A stretch of 64,000 nt of DNA from Vreelandella neptunia. Its GTDB lineage: Bacteria > Pseudomonadota > Gammaproteobacteria > Pseudomonadales > Halomonadaceae. How positions within the stretch are numbered: position 1 is the first letter of the stretch; the number at the start of each line of letters is the position of its first letter. The stretch is taken from positions 62,001 to 126,000 of the forward strand of contig NZ_JHQL01000001.1 of the NCBI RefSeq assembly GCF_000712975.1. Reading direction: 5' to 3'. Below are positions 8,537-17,125 of this stretch, in pieces. The position numbers and the translations under genes were made by a program. Below the pieces are notes generated by a model. It had not been told where the DNA came from. It saw only the letters and a program-made list of their open reading frames with translations, and did not search any database.

Positions 8537-9736
8537 ATGCTGTCCTACTTAATTGATTTTTCTAATTTTATGCTTCGCTGGCTACATGTTATTGCCGCGA
8601 TTGCCTGGATTGGTGAGTCTATCTACTTTGTCATGCTAGATAACGGCTTAAAATCCCCCAAAGATGAAAACTGTCGTAAAAAAGGCGTGTTTGGTGAAAT
8701 GTGGGCCGTGCACGGTGGCGGCTTTTATCATAACCAGAAATATGCCACCAGCCCGGAAAAGCTACCTGATGACCTCCACTGGTCTTTCTGGAAGGCTTAT
8801 ACCACTTGGTTATCTGGCTTCGCTTTATTCATCATTCTGTACATGGTTAATCCTGGCTTTTACTTGGTTAATCCCAATAGTAGTTGGGAGTGGGCTGCCA
8901 ATATGACGGGCTGGCAGGCCAATGTTTTGGCGCTGACCTTTTTGTTACTGGGGTGGGTGGTCTATAACGAAATGTGTAAGCGCATCAGCCCCAACATGGA
9001 ACGCGACGGCCTATTAAGTATTGGTGTTGCGATCATGATGGTGGTGGTGGCGTACTTGAGTACTCAAATGTTCTCAGGTCGGGCCGCATTTCTATTGACC
9101 GGGGCTGTTATGGCCACGGCGATGTCAGCCAACGTGTTCTTTTGGATCATTCCTGGGCAGCGCCGCATTGTTAAAGCGATGAAAGCAGGCGAAACGCCAA
9201 ATCCGTTAGACGGCAAACGTGGTAAGCAACGTTCGGTACACAATACGTACTTTACGTTACCCGTTGTCTTATTAATGATCAGTAATCACTACTCTTTCGC
9301 CTACTCTCATGCCCATGCCTGGGTCATCATGGCGTTGCTGATTTTTGCGGGTGCATTAATTCGTCAGTACTTCGTGTTGATGCACGCTGGAAAAATACAG
9401 CCTGGCTATCCGGCAGCAGGTGTTCTCTTGATTATGGTGGCGTTTTGGATAGGGATGCCCGCTAATCAACAGACTAATGCTGGTTCAGAAAGCGGGCCGG
9501 ACATTACCGACGTGCAAGCAGTCATTGAACAGCGCTGTGTTGCGTGCCATGCCCAGTCGCCAACGCAGCCCGGTTTTTCTGCACCTCCTGCTGGCTTTGC
9601 CTATGACAACCTTGACCAAATCGTTCGTCAAAAGGAGAGCATTCAGCAAGTGGTGGCCAGTGGTTACATGCCCCTTGGCAACATGACCAATATGACAGAT
9701 GAAGAGCGCGCGTTGATTGGAGAGTGGTCTGAGTAA
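8537..9736 (+). CDS. puuD: Membrane urate oxidase with cytochrome c domain (PuuD)
   Basis: A 399-residue protein. The first 310 residues carry about eight transmembrane helices with family landmarks (RWLHVIAAIAWIGESIYF, WAVHGGGFYHNQKY). The C-terminus is a small c-type cytochrome with heme motif CVACH at 334-338 and a probable axial Met in GYMPLGNM. PuuD oxidises urate to 5-hydroxyisourate and passes electrons to the respiratory chain through its heme, instead of making peroxide as soluble uricase does. It follows hiuH and, with uraD at 20970-21503, gives the full urate to S-allantoin route. GAGGCGAGGAAG precedes the ATG. Confidence 0.95.
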   Translation: MLSYLIDFSNFMLRWLHVIAAIAWIGESIYFVMLDNGLKSPKDENCRKKGVFGEMWAVHGGGFYHNQKYATSPEKLPDDLHWSFWKAYTTWLSGFALFIILYMVNPGFYLVNPNSSWEWAANMTGWQANVLALTFLLLGWVVYNEMCKRISPNMERDGLLSIGVAIMMVVVAYLSTQMFSGRAAFLLTGAVMATAMSANVFFWIIPGQRRIVKAMKAGETPNPLDGKRGKQRSVHNTYFTLPVVLLMISNHYSFAYSHAHAWVIMALLIFAGALIRQYFVLMHAGKIQPGYPAAGVLLIMVAFWIGMPANQQTNAGSESGPDITDVQAVIEQRCVACHAQSPTQPGFSAPPAGFAYDNLDQIVRQKESIQQVVASGYMPLGNMTNMTDEERALIGEWSE

Positions 9737-9757
9737 CTAGCTCGCTCGTTGTTATGT

Positions 9758-9794
9758 CAGCAGCTAGCACTTCGAGCAGGAGTGATAGCTGCTG
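9758..9794 (+). terminator. Hairpin after puuD, weak terminator candidate
   Basis: CAGCAGCTA and TAGCTGCTG form a 9-bp perfect outer stem, and CACT/AGTG extend it inward. Only TCTCAA follows, so there is no real T-tract. It may slow or attenuate read-through from puuD to the iclR gene, or stabilise the upstream mRNA. Confidence 0.45.
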
Positions 9795-9930
9795 TCTCAA
9801 CGGAGTTCCTCAACGAATGCGCAAGGTTACTTTGTAGCCGTAATGACAATCGGCCAATGGTAGGTTTGCGCAGGCGTTGGGGTTTTCACGTTATCTCAAT
9901 AATGCCAATAACGAAGTGAGTTAACCCGCC

Positions 9931-10728
9931 ATGAGTAATAAGGAAAAAAAGCATTTAATTCCCGCGCTTGAACGAGGGCTAACGATTTTAATGGAGCTCA
10001 ATCGTCATCATCGTGAGATGAGTTTTGCCGAGATCGTTAAACGCGTTGGCTATCCCCAGTCGACGTCGTATCGGGCAGTACAGACCTTGGAGCATATGGG
10101 GTTTCTTCGTCATCACCCGGTAACTGGGTTGTATTCACTGGGCGTTAACGTGCTAAAGCTGGGCTTTGAATATGTGGCCTCATTAGATGTTGTGCAGGTA
10201 GGTCATCCGGTTATTGAGTCGCTATGTGAGCAGACCGGCTGCTCAAGTCACATTGCCGTTCGGGATGGAAGGGATGCCGTTTACGTGGCACGTGTGGGCG
10301 CCACTAACGCCACGATTCGTCGCGTTAGTGTAGGAACACGGATTCCGCTGCACTGTACTTCATTAGGGCGACTGCTTCTGACAGATCTTTCAAAAGAGGA
10401 ATTTGAATCGCTCTATCCTGATGATCAACTGCTTAATAAAGAACTCGGTGCACCCATCCGGCGTGATGTTCTGTGGAACTTAGTTCAGGAAGATCGTCAG
10501 CGTGGTTATGTCATTGCAGATTCTTACTATCACTTTGGTATTTCATCGATTGCCTACCCGCTCTACAACCATGATGGGGTAGTAGAGGGCGTCGTTAGTA
10601 TTATGGTGCCTGTGCATGAATTTGCAGAGGATGAGCGAACCAAATTGCAAGCGCTGGTGCAAGAGGCCGCGAGAACAATATCCGACATGCTAGGACACGA
10701 CCAAGCCCTTGCGAAACGCGATGATTAA
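9931..10728 (+). CDS. IclR-family transcriptional regulator
   Basis: A 265-residue regulator. Residues 9-75 form the winged helix-turn-helix (LIPALERGLTILMELN, then QSTSYRAVQTLEHMGFL). The rest is the IclR effector domain with HIAVRDGRDAVYVARVG and the RIPLHCTSLGRLLL block. It lies between the urate-oxidation genes and gcl. A close match to the IclR box occurs at 10951-10977, 220 bp after its stop and just upstream of the gcl promoter. A role like AllR or the glyoxylate regulators is likely: sensing glyoxylate, allantoin or a related compound and controlling gcl onwards. The effector is not visible in sequence. Confidence 0.92.
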   Translation: MSNKEKKHLIPALERGLTILMELNRHHREMSFAEIVKRVGYPQSTSYRAVQTLEHMGFLRHHPVTGLYSLGVNVLKLGFEYVASLDVVQVGHPVIESLCEQTGCSSHIAVRDGRDAVYVARVGATNATIRRVSVGTRIPLHCTSLGRLLLTDLSKEEFESLYPDDQLLNKELGAPIRRDVLWNLVQEDRQRGYVIADSYYHFGISSIAYPLYNHDGVVEGVVSIMVPVHEFAEDERTKLQALVQEAARTISDMLGHDQALAKRDD

Positions 10729-10950
10729 GTGTTGTAGGCGGCAATAGCACGCTGCGCGCAGGGGTTAAATCTACAAAATTTTTACCACTGTATGGACTGG
10801 ATGCAAAAGCACCGGTCCGATTGGCATGCCTGTTTTTACTAATACCGAGAGCGCTCCGTTAGCAACGCTTGTGTTTCCTTGTACGTGTTTATATTCAGCT
10901 TAATTCATATTAAATAATTGATTTTAAATAACTTTTATTGCGCCTATTGA

Positions 10951-10977
10951 ATTTAATGGAAATATTTTCCATTAAAT
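10951..10977. promoter_or_regulatory. IclR-type operator before gcl
   Basis: This is a perfect inverted repeat with 12-bp arms (ATTTAATGGAAA / TTTCCATTAAAT) and a 3-bp centre. The core TGGAAATATTTTCCA matches the IclR consensus TGGAAATNATTTCCA at all but one base. It ends one base before the -35 element of the gcl promoter candidate, so bound IclR-family protein could contact or block RNA polymerase. Confidence 0.75.
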
Positions 10978-10978
10978 A

Positions 10979-11007
10979 TTGACAGTGCGTCGGATGGCGC
11001 ATACTTT
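10979..11007 (+). promoter_or_regulatory. Sigma-70 promoter candidate for gcl
   Basis: A consensus TTGACA (10979-10984) is followed by a 17-bp spacer and TACTTT (11002-11007). The -10 is poor (three of six bases), which fits a regulated promoter. Transcription would start near 11014, immediately before the GTATAC element. Confidence 0.5.
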
Positions 11008-11017
11008 GAATATTGTC

Positions 11018-11027
11018 TCGTATACAA
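11018..11027. promoter_or_regulatory. GTATAC-type operator before gcl
   Basis: TCGTATACAA lies just past the predicted gcl start point, where a bound repressor would block initiation. A second weaker copy, ATGTATTCAA, is at 11053-11062. Both resemble the elements before hiuH, the permease and uraD. Confidence 0.5.
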
Positions 11028-11081
11028 AATTAAATACAAAAATGAATACTAAATGTATTCAATCTTCGAGGAGAAGTTGTG

Positions 11082-12869
11082 ATGGCTAAAATGACAGCTG
11101 CAGAAGCCGCCATTCACGTCCTGAAAAAAGAAGGTGTTGATGTTGCCTTTGGTGTTCCAGGTGCTGCGATCAACCCTTTCTACGCTGCGATGCGTAAAGT
11201 GGGTGGGGTAGACCATGTGCTAGCACGCCACGTGGAAGGTGCCTCACACATGGCGGAAGGGTATACCCGTACAACCGCTGGCAACATTGGTGTATGCATC
11301 GGTACCTCTGGCCCCGCGGGCACGGATATGATTACGGGCCTGTATTCCGCCAGTGCTGATTCAATTCCGATTCTATGTATCACTGGTCAAGCACCGCGCG
11401 CCAAGATGCATAAAGAAGACTTCCAGGCCGTCGACATTCAGACGATAGCTGGCCCGGTGACCAAATGGTCCGTCACTGTGATGGAGCCTGCTCAGGTGCC
11501 GCGTGCGTTCCAGAAAGCCTTCCAGATCATGCGCTCTAGCCGTCCTGGGCCGGTATTGATCGATCTTCCCATCGATGTACAGATGAGCGAAATCGAGTTC
11601 GACCCGGACACTTACGAATCACTTCCGGCTTATAAACCCTCAGCATCTCGTGCCCAAATTGAAAAAGCACTGACGATGCTCAACGAAGCCGATAAGCCGC
11701 TGATCGTGGCTGGTGGTGGCATTATCAATGCCGATGCTGCCGAGCAATTAGTTGAATTTGCTGAGCTAACCGGCGTACCGGTGATCCCGACGTTGATGGG
11801 GTGGGGAACGATCCCGGATGACCATCCGTTAATGGCAGGCATGGTGGGGCTGCAAACGTCGCACCGATACGGCAATGCGACCATGTTGGCCTCTGACTTT
11901 GTCATGGGGATTGGTAATCGGTGGGCTAACCGACACACTGGCAATGTTGAAACGTATACAAAAGATAGAAAGTTTGTTCACGTTGATATCGAGCCTACGC
12001 AAATAGGCCGTATTTTTGGGCCTGACTACGGCATCGTTTCTGACGCGAAGCTCGCCTTAGATCTGTTTATCGACGTTGCTCGTGAAATGAAGGCCAGCGG
12101 CCAGCTTAAAAACCGTAGTGCATGGGCCCAAGAGTGTCAGGAGCGTAAGCGCACGCTACTGCGCAAAACGCACTTCGATAATGTGCCGGTGAAACCCCAG
12201 CGTGTTTACGAAGAGATGAACAAGGTGTTTGGTAAAAATGCGCGCTATATCAGCACCATCGGTTTGTCTCAAATTGCCGGCGCTCAGTTCCTGCATGTGT
12301 ACAAGCCTCGGCACTGGATTAACTGTGGCCAAGCTGGGCCGCTAGGCTGGACAGTGCCTGCGGCACTGGGTGTTTGCCGTGCCGACCCTGAGGCCGAAGT
12401 GGTCGCGCTGTCTGGCGATTACGACTTCCAGTTTATGGTGGAGGAGCTAGCGGTTGGGGCACAGTTTAACTTGCCGTATATCCATGTGCTGGTGAACAAC
12501 TCCTACCTCGGTTTGATTCGTCAGGCCCAGCGTGGCTTCGACATGGATTACTGTGTCCAGCTCTCGTTCAAGAATATTAACTACACCGACGAAGAAGCGG
12601 CGCTTGCTGAGTACGGCGTAGACCACGTGTCGGTTGCTGAAGGCCTTGGCTGTAAAGCGCTGCGTGTCACTACACCCGATGAGATTGCCCCTGCGTTAGA
12701 GAAAGCGCGTGAGCTGATGCGCCAATACCGCGTGCCGGTCGTGGTGGAAATTATTCTAGAGCGCGTTACCAATATCTCGATGGGCACTGACCTTGATGGG
12801 GTTAACGAGTTCGAAGCGTTAGCTGAAAACCTTACCGATGCACCGAGCTCTATTGCCAGCCTGACGTAA
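11082..12869 (+). CDS. gcl: Glyoxylate carboligase (tartronate-semialdehyde synthase)
   Basis: A 595-residue ThDP- and FAD-dependent enzyme that condenses two glyoxylates to tartronate semialdehyde and CO2. It has the family start [29 protein letters not shown]; Gcl proteins carry Val where related ThDP enzymes have the catalytic Glu. A central Rossmann-like domain follows. The ThDP motif is [20 protein letters not shown] with [12 protein letters not shown] after it. Length matches E. coli Gcl. GAGGAG eight bases before ATG 11082 supports that start; a GTG one codon earlier (11079) also exists. It heads gcl-hyi-garR-glycerate kinase, the D-glycerate route for glyoxylate made from ureide breakdown. 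Confidence 0.97.
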   Translation: MAKMTAAEAAIHVLKKEGVDVAFGVPGAAINPFYAAMRKVGGVDHVLARHVEGASHMAEGYTRTTAGNIGVCIGTSGPAGTDMITGLYSASADSIPILCITGQAPRAKMHKEDFQAVDIQTIAGPVTKWSVTVMEPAQVPRAFQKAFQIMRSSRPGPVLIDLPIDVQMSEIEFDPDTYESLPAYKPSASRAQIEKALTMLNEADKPLIVAGGGIINADAAEQLVEFAELTGVPVIPTLMGWGTIPDDHPLMAGMVGLQTSHRYGNATMLASDFVMGIGNRWANRHTGNVETYTKDRKFVHVDIEPTQIGRIFGPDYGIVSDAKLALDLFIDVAREMKASGQLKNRSAWAQECQERKRTLLRKTHFDNVPVKPQRVYEEMNKVFGKNARYISTIGLSQIAGAQFLHVYKPRHWINCGQAGPLGWTVPAALGVCRADPEAEVVALSGDYDFQFMVEELAVGAQFNLPYIHVLVNNSYLGLIRQAQRGFDMDYCVQLSFKNINYTDEEAALAEYGVDHVSVAEGLGCKALRVTTPDEIAPALEKARELMRQYRVPVVVEIILERVTNISMGTDLDGVNEFEALAENLTDAPSSIASLT

Positions 12870-12937
12870 CGCACCAAGGTGCTTCCAGGCAAGTCGCTGA
12901 AGTCGTTATTAAGACGCTAAAACGTTAGGAGAACACT

Positions 12938-13714
12938 ATGGCTAAGTTTGCCGCGAATCTCAGTATGCTGTTCACTGAAGTCGATTTTCTTGATCGCTTT
13001 GAGGCCGCCGCAAAGGCGGGTTTTAAAGGGGTTGAGTACCTTTTTCCCTATGACTATGCGGCAGCTGACATCAAGCAGCGCTTGGATGCGAATGGCCTAA
13101 CCCAAGTGCTGCACAACTTACCTGCGGGAGATTGGGGAGCAGGCGAGCGAGGCATTGCTTGCCATCCCGACCGGGCAGAAGAGTTTCGCGCCGGTGTGGA
13201 TAAAGCGATTGACTATGCCACTACGCTTGAGTGCAAGCAGGTGAACTGCCTTGCGGGTATTCAGCCTGAGGGCGTTAGTGATGCTGAAGCTCACCGTACC
13301 TTGGTCGAAAACCTTCGCTACGCTGCCGAAAAACTCAAAGCAGCCGGCATTTTGCTTCTTGCAGAGCCTATCAATACCCGTGACATTCCAGGCTTTTTCC
13401 TTAATCGCACCGAGCAGGCGTTGGCACTTTTTGACGAAGTCGGCAGCGATAACTTAAAGCTGCAGTACGACATCTACCACATGCAAATCATGGAGGGTGA
13501 TCTTGCGCCCACTATTGAAAAGCATTTTGCACGTATCGCTCACGTGCAGTTGGCGGACAACCCGGGACGCCATGAGCCAGGAACGGGTGAGATCAATTAT
13601 CCCTTCTTATTTAGCTACCTACAGCAGCTTGGCTATGACGGCTGGATCGGCTGTGAGTACAAGCCCAAGGCCACGACGGTAGAAGGTTTGGGTTGGTTAG
13701 ATAAGACGCGTTAA
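12938..13714 (+). CDS. hyi: Hydroxypyruvate isomerase
   Basis: A 258-residue TIM-barrel protein of the xylose-isomerase-like family. It interconverts tartronate semialdehyde and hydroxypyruvate. The family start FAANLSMLFTEVDFLDRFEAAAKAGFKGVEYLFPY is intact. Metal- and substrate-binding segments are visible (LLAEPINTRDIPGFFL, LQYDIYHMQIMEGD, HVQLADNPGRHEPGTGEINY). AGGAG precedes the ATG. It lies 68 bp after gcl and 109 bp before garR in the same direction, as in the classical glyoxylate operons. Confidence 0.95.
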   Translation: MAKFAANLSMLFTEVDFLDRFEAAAKAGFKGVEYLFPYDYAAADIKQRLDANGLTQVLHNLPAGDWGAGERGIACHPDRAEEFRAGVDKAIDYATTLECKQVNCLAGIQPEGVSDAEAHRTLVENLRYAAEKLKAAGILLLAEPINTRDIPGFFLNRTEQALALFDEVGSDNLKLQYDIYHMQIMEGDLAPTIEKHFARIAHVQLADNPGRHEPGTGEINYPFLFSYLQQLGYDGWIGCEYKPKATTVEGLGWLDKTR

Positions 13715-13823
13715 CCCTGTGTGACTTAAAGCAGGCAAGTGAGTAGATAGTCGATAATTCAAGAAATCTAAATCATTTGAAAACAATAGATTGGTTTCTG
13801 AAAGACGCGAATGGAGAACAATT

Positions 13824-14708
13824 ATGAGTAACATCGGTTTTATTGGTCTAGGCATTATGGGTCGTCCTATGGCGGGCCACCTGCTCGACGCTGGCCACTC
13901 GTTGGTGACCGTTAAACGCGGCACCTTGGATGCTGCGCTTGCCGAAAAAGGCATGAGTGAAGTCGCTTCACCCAAAGCGGTGGCTGAAGCGTCTGACGTC
14001 ATTATCACCATGGTGCCCGACACGCCCGATGTCGAAAGCGTGTTATTTGGTGAGGAAGGCGTGATTGAAGGCCTGAAGCCCGGCACGCTGGTGATCGATA
14101 TGAGTTCCATTGCCCCGATGCAGACTCAGACATTTGCCAAGCGGATTACCGAGGCAGGCGGGGAGTTTGTCGATGCGCCGGTTTCTGGTGGTGAAGGTGG
14201 TGCGATTAACGCTGCGCTTACCATTATGGTGGGCGCAACAACGGAAGGGTTTGAGCGAGCCAAGCCATACCTGGACGTTGTAGGGAAGACGATTACCCAC
14301 ATTGGCGGCCACGGTGCAGGTCAGACGTGCAAAGTGGCTAACCAGATTGTGGTAGCACTGACCATTGAAGCAGTGGCAGAAGGGTTGCTGTTTGCCTCTA
14401 AAGCAGGTGCTGATGTCGCTAAAGTGCGTGAATCATTAATGGGCGGTTTAGCTCAATCGAAAATTCTCGATGTTCATGGCGAGCGCATGATCAAACGCAC
14501 CTTTGAGCCTGGGTTCCGCGTTCGTCTGCACCAGAAAGATCTCAACTTGGCGTTAGAAGGTGCCAGGACGTTAAATCTGTCATTGCCAGGCACCGCCAAT
14601 GCACAGCAGTTGTTCCAAGCGTGTGCCGCCAATGGGGGTGAAGACTGGGATCACGCAGGTATTGTGCGCGCTTTAGAGAAGCTGGCAGACCATGAGGTTG
14701 GCCAATAA
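13824..14708 (+). CDS. garR: 2-hydroxy-3-oxopropionate (tartronate semialdehyde) reductase
   Basis: A 294-residue beta-hydroxyacid dehydrogenase that reduces tartronate semialdehyde to D-glycerate with NAD(P)H. The nucleotide-binding motif IGFIGLGIMGRPMAGHLLDAGH begins at residue 3. The substrate motif FVDAPVSGGEGGA and the catalytic Lys region GAGQTCKVANQIVVAL are present. ATG 13824 has GGAG nine bases upstream and gives the expected N-terminus; the frame continues upstream to 13791 without a better signal. GlxR is the equally valid name in a gcl context. Confidence 0.95.
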   Translation: MSNIGFIGLGIMGRPMAGHLLDAGHSLVTVKRGTLDAALAEKGMSEVASPKAVAEASDVIITMVPDTPDVESVLFGEEGVIEGLKPGTLVIDMSSIAPMQTQTFAKRITEAGGEFVDAPVSGGEGGAINAALTIMVGATTEGFERAKPYLDVVGKTITHIGGHGAGQTCKVANQIVVALTIEAVAEGLLFASKAGADVAKVRESLMGGLAQSKILDVHGERMIKRTFEPGFRVRLHQKDLNLALEGARTLNLSLPGTANAQQLFQACAANGGEDWDHAGIVRALEKLADHEVGQ

Positions 14709-14721
14709 CGCGCTTTTGTCA

Positions 14722-14747
14722 GGCAGGCCAGCGTCTGTTGGCCTGCC
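14722..14747 (+). terminator. Hairpin between garR and glycerate kinase
   Basis: GGCAGGCCA and TGGCCTGCC form a 9-bp perfect stem with an 8-base loop, followed by ATTAAGTTCTTTG. The T content is too low for a strong terminator. It may be a partial terminator or attenuator that lowers expression of the distal kinase gene. Confidence 0.5.
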
Positions 14748-14823
14748 ATTAAGTTCTTTGTTTGCGTTCTTTTCTAAGCTCCTTTCTGAGCCCTTCTCCT
14801 GTCCCTGCCCGAGGAGTCTTTTG

Positions 14824-16146
14824 ATGAATTCCCATGTTCGCTTGGCGCCTTTTACCAGTGAAGAGGCAACCCGCCAGTGGCTGAATCAACTGGCCGAAAC
14901 GGCCATTGCTGCCGTGCATCCCGATAGCTTATTAACTGCCCAGTTGCCTGAAAAACCGCCAGGACGAACTGTCGTCGTGGGCGCGGGTAAGGCTGCTGCC
15001 GCCATGGCGAGCGCATTAGAGTTGGCGTGGGAAAAACGCGCTCGTGAGTCAGGCGAAGAGGTCGACTTAACAGGCGTAGTAGTGACCCGTTATCAGCATG
15101 GGGCAGCTTGTCGCTATATCGATGTACTGGAAGCCTCTCATCCAATGCCTGATGCGCTGGGGGAACAAGCCGCTAAGCGCATGCTTGATGAAGTGAAAGA
15201 CCTGGGTGAAGACGATCAAGTGATCGCACTTATCTCAGGCGGCGGCTCTGCGTTAATGACCCTGCCAGCGGACGGCATTTCATTAGAAGACAAGCAGGCT
15301 CTTAATAAGGCGCTGCTTCGGTGTGGTGCACCGATCCGTGAAATCAACACCGTAAGGCGCCACTTATCGGCGATTAAAGGCGGGCGTTTGGCCACTGTTG
15401 CGCACCCCGCGCAAGTGGTGACGTTACTTATTTCAGATGTTCCTGGTGACGTGCCTTCATTAATTGCCTCAGGCCCGACATTGCCGGATAACACAACGTC
15501 GTTAGATGCGTTGGCAATATTAAACCGCCATGAGCTTGAGGTGCCTGAGCACGTGAAACGTCATTTAATGGCTGATCATCGTGCGCCTCAGACCTGGAAC
15601 CAAGGATTTGCACGGGATAAATCGACTATCCTAGCCCGTGCGCGGGACGCACTGAAGGCCGCCCAGCTCAGTGCCGAAGAGAGTGGTTTAGAGGTAAGAG
15701 TGTTAGGTGATGACCTTGAAGGGGAAGCAAGAGATTTAGGCATTGCCCAAGGGCGTATGGCGTGCAAGTTGCAGGCTGAAATAACTCGTCCGCTGCTGGT
15801 ACTGTCAGGTGGCGAAACTAGCGTTACCGTGCGTGGTAATGGTCGAGGAGGGCGCAATGTTGAGTACCTGCTGGGGCTTTTTGATACGCTAAAAGGATGT
15901 GATGGTATTTATGCGATTGCTATTGATACCGATGGAATTGATGGCTCTGAAGATAATGCTGGCGCGTTAATTGGGCCTGAATGCTGGCAGCGGGCTAAGG
16001 CATTAACGCTTTCTGCCCAGGATTACCTTGACCGTAATGATGCGTACAGTTTCTTTGACGCTTTAGATGACCTCGTGGTAACGGGGCCAACCCGAACCAA
16101 TGTTAACGATTTCCGAGCGATTCTTATTCTACCCAACCCGTCGTAA
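14824..16146 (+). CDS. ttuD: Glycerate 2-kinase (MOFRL family)
   Basis: A 440-residue protein of the GckA/TtuD type, often annotated as hydroxypyruvate reductase. It phosphorylates D-glycerate to 2-phosphoglycerate and feeds lower glycolysis. The N-terminal domain shows VVGAGKAAAAMASALE, HPMPD and ISGGGSALMTLP. The C-terminal MOFRL domain shows LSGGETSVTVRGNGRGGRN and AIDTDGIDGSEDNAGA. GAGGAG seven bases before ATG 14824 decides the start; upstream in-frame sequence back to 14692 overlaps garR and has no ribosome site. It closes the glyoxylate operon. E. coli uses an unrelated kinase family (GlxK/GarK), so the symbol is approximate. Confidence 0.9.
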   Translation: MNSHVRLAPFTSEEATRQWLNQLAETAIAAVHPDSLLTAQLPEKPPGRTVVVGAGKAAAAMASALELAWEKRARESGEEVDLTGVVVTRYQHGAACRYIDVLEASHPMPDALGEQAAKRMLDEVKDLGEDDQVIALISGGGSALMTLPADGISLEDKQALNKALLRCGAPIREINTVRRHLSAIKGGRLATVAHPAQVVTLLISDVPGDVPSLIASGPTLPDNTTSLDALAILNRHELEVPEHVKRHLMADHRAPQTWNQGFARDKSTILARARDALKAAQLSAEESGLEVRVLGDDLEGEARDLGIAQGRMACKLQAEITRPLLVLSGGETSVTVRGNGRGGRNVEYLLGLFDTLKGCDGIYAIAIDTDGIDGSEDNAGALIGPECWQRAKALTLSAQDYLDRNDAYSFFDALDDLVVTGPTRTNVNDFRAILILPNPS

Positions 16147-16269
16147 GACTGACGTTGTACCCGCTTAACTATCCAATTACCCGTTAAGGCATTGTTTTGC
16201 GTGGTTCTGAGTGGTTGTCCGAGGGGTAAACATGATAAGTTTCGTCGAGGTTCATTAGAGAGTTAGGCC

Positions 16270-17001
16270 ATGACCCTCGGCTGGCACAAGAAAGGTTTTA
16301 CCAAAACGAAAGAAGGTCGCGTTAGCGATCAAGATATTGTTGAACACATCCGGTCTGCGGTACTGATGCAGCGACTGGCACCAAATACAAAACTGCCTGA
16401 AGTCACCATAGGCGATGTATTTGGCGTCAGCCGTTCAGTGGTGCGTAAAGCGTTAACACGGCTTGATGCTGAACATGTTATCGACCAACGACCGAATCAG
16501 GTTGCCCGCGTCAGAGCGCCTTCAGTTGACGAAACGCGAGAGACGTTTTCCGCGCGTAGGTTAGTGGAAGGTGAGATTGTCTCACTGTTGGCGGGTAAGC
16601 TGGATGTTGCGACTTACAAGGCATTAGAGAAGCAGGTCGCACTTGAAAAGCAGGCGTTTGAAAACAGTGACGAACCGTCACGCATTGAGCATTCCCTCAA
16701 TATTCACCACCTCCTTGCGCAGCATGCCCCTAATCGTATCTTGGGTGCGATGCTGACCGATCTCGTCTTGCGCACGTCAATTGTCATCGCTCTCTATAAG
16801 CGTCCGGGACTGTCTTCTTGCTACTTGGAAGGAGATCATGCGAACTTGCTTGGGCACTTGGCGAGTGGTGATGCTGAGGCGGCTAAGCAGGCGATATACA
16901 CTCACCTTAATAGCCTAGAGTCTTTGCTGGTGCTGTCGTCTAAAGAGCCAGAAAACGACGATTTGATGACTATTCTAGGCGGTAAATCTGTTAGGGCGTG
17001 A
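16270..17001 (+). CDS. GntR-family (FCD-type) transcriptional regulator
   Basis: A 243-residue regulator. Residues 18-85 are a GntR winged helix (DIVEHIRSAVLMQRLAPNTKLPE, then VFGVSRSVVRKALTRLDAE). The rest is an all-helical FCD ligand domain (FSARRLVEGEIVSLLAG; a histidine in EHSLNIHHLLAQHAPN). It follows the glyoxylate operon in the same direction. FCD GntR proteins bind short palindromes with GT..AC cores, so this protein is my first candidate to bind the TTGTATACAA-like elements upstream of the permease, hiuH, gcl and uraD. That link is inference. Confidence 0.9.
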   Translation: MTLGWHKKGFTKTKEGRVSDQDIVEHIRSAVLMQRLAPNTKLPEVTIGDVFGVSRSVVRKALTRLDAEHVIDQRPNQVARVRAPSVDETRETFSARRLVEGEIVSLLAGKLDVATYKALEKQVALEKQAFENSDEPSRIEHSLNIHHLLAQHAPNRILGAMLTDLVLRTSIVIALYKRPGLSSCYLEGDHANLLGHLASGDAEAAKQAIYTHLNSLESLLVLSSKEPENDDLMTILGGKSVRA

Positions 17002-17076
17002 TTCGCTAACCCTAGGCTTTCGGTAACCCTGGGTTTTCGCGAACAAAATAGATTTCAATCCTCCAAACTGATGTCT

Positions 17077-17106
17077 CAAAAAAGCGGCGCCCATTGGGCG
17101 CCGCTT
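17077..17106 (-). terminator. Rho-independent terminator of aceEF
   Basis: AAGCGGCGCCC and GGGCGCCGCTT form a perfect 11-bp GC-rich stem with a 3-base loop, followed on the minus strand by a run of six T. It lies 20 bp past the aceF stop. Confidence 0.92.
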
Positions 17107-17125
17107 GTGGCTTACTGTGAGACGA

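Larger units (their letters stand above)
10729..11081 (+). promoter_or_regulatory. 353-bp regulatory gap between iclR and gcl
   Basis: No gene is present. The distal 200 bp show nothing specific. The proximal part holds an IclR-like palindrome (10951-10977), a sigma-70 promoter candidate (10979-11007) and two GTATAC-type elements (11018-11027 and 11053-11062) ahead of the gcl ribosome site at 11068-11073. Confidence 0.6.

Noticed and set aside
11950..11965. Another GTATACAA element inside gcl (near 11954)
   Set aside because: It is within well-conserved coding sequence far from any start and is probably chance.
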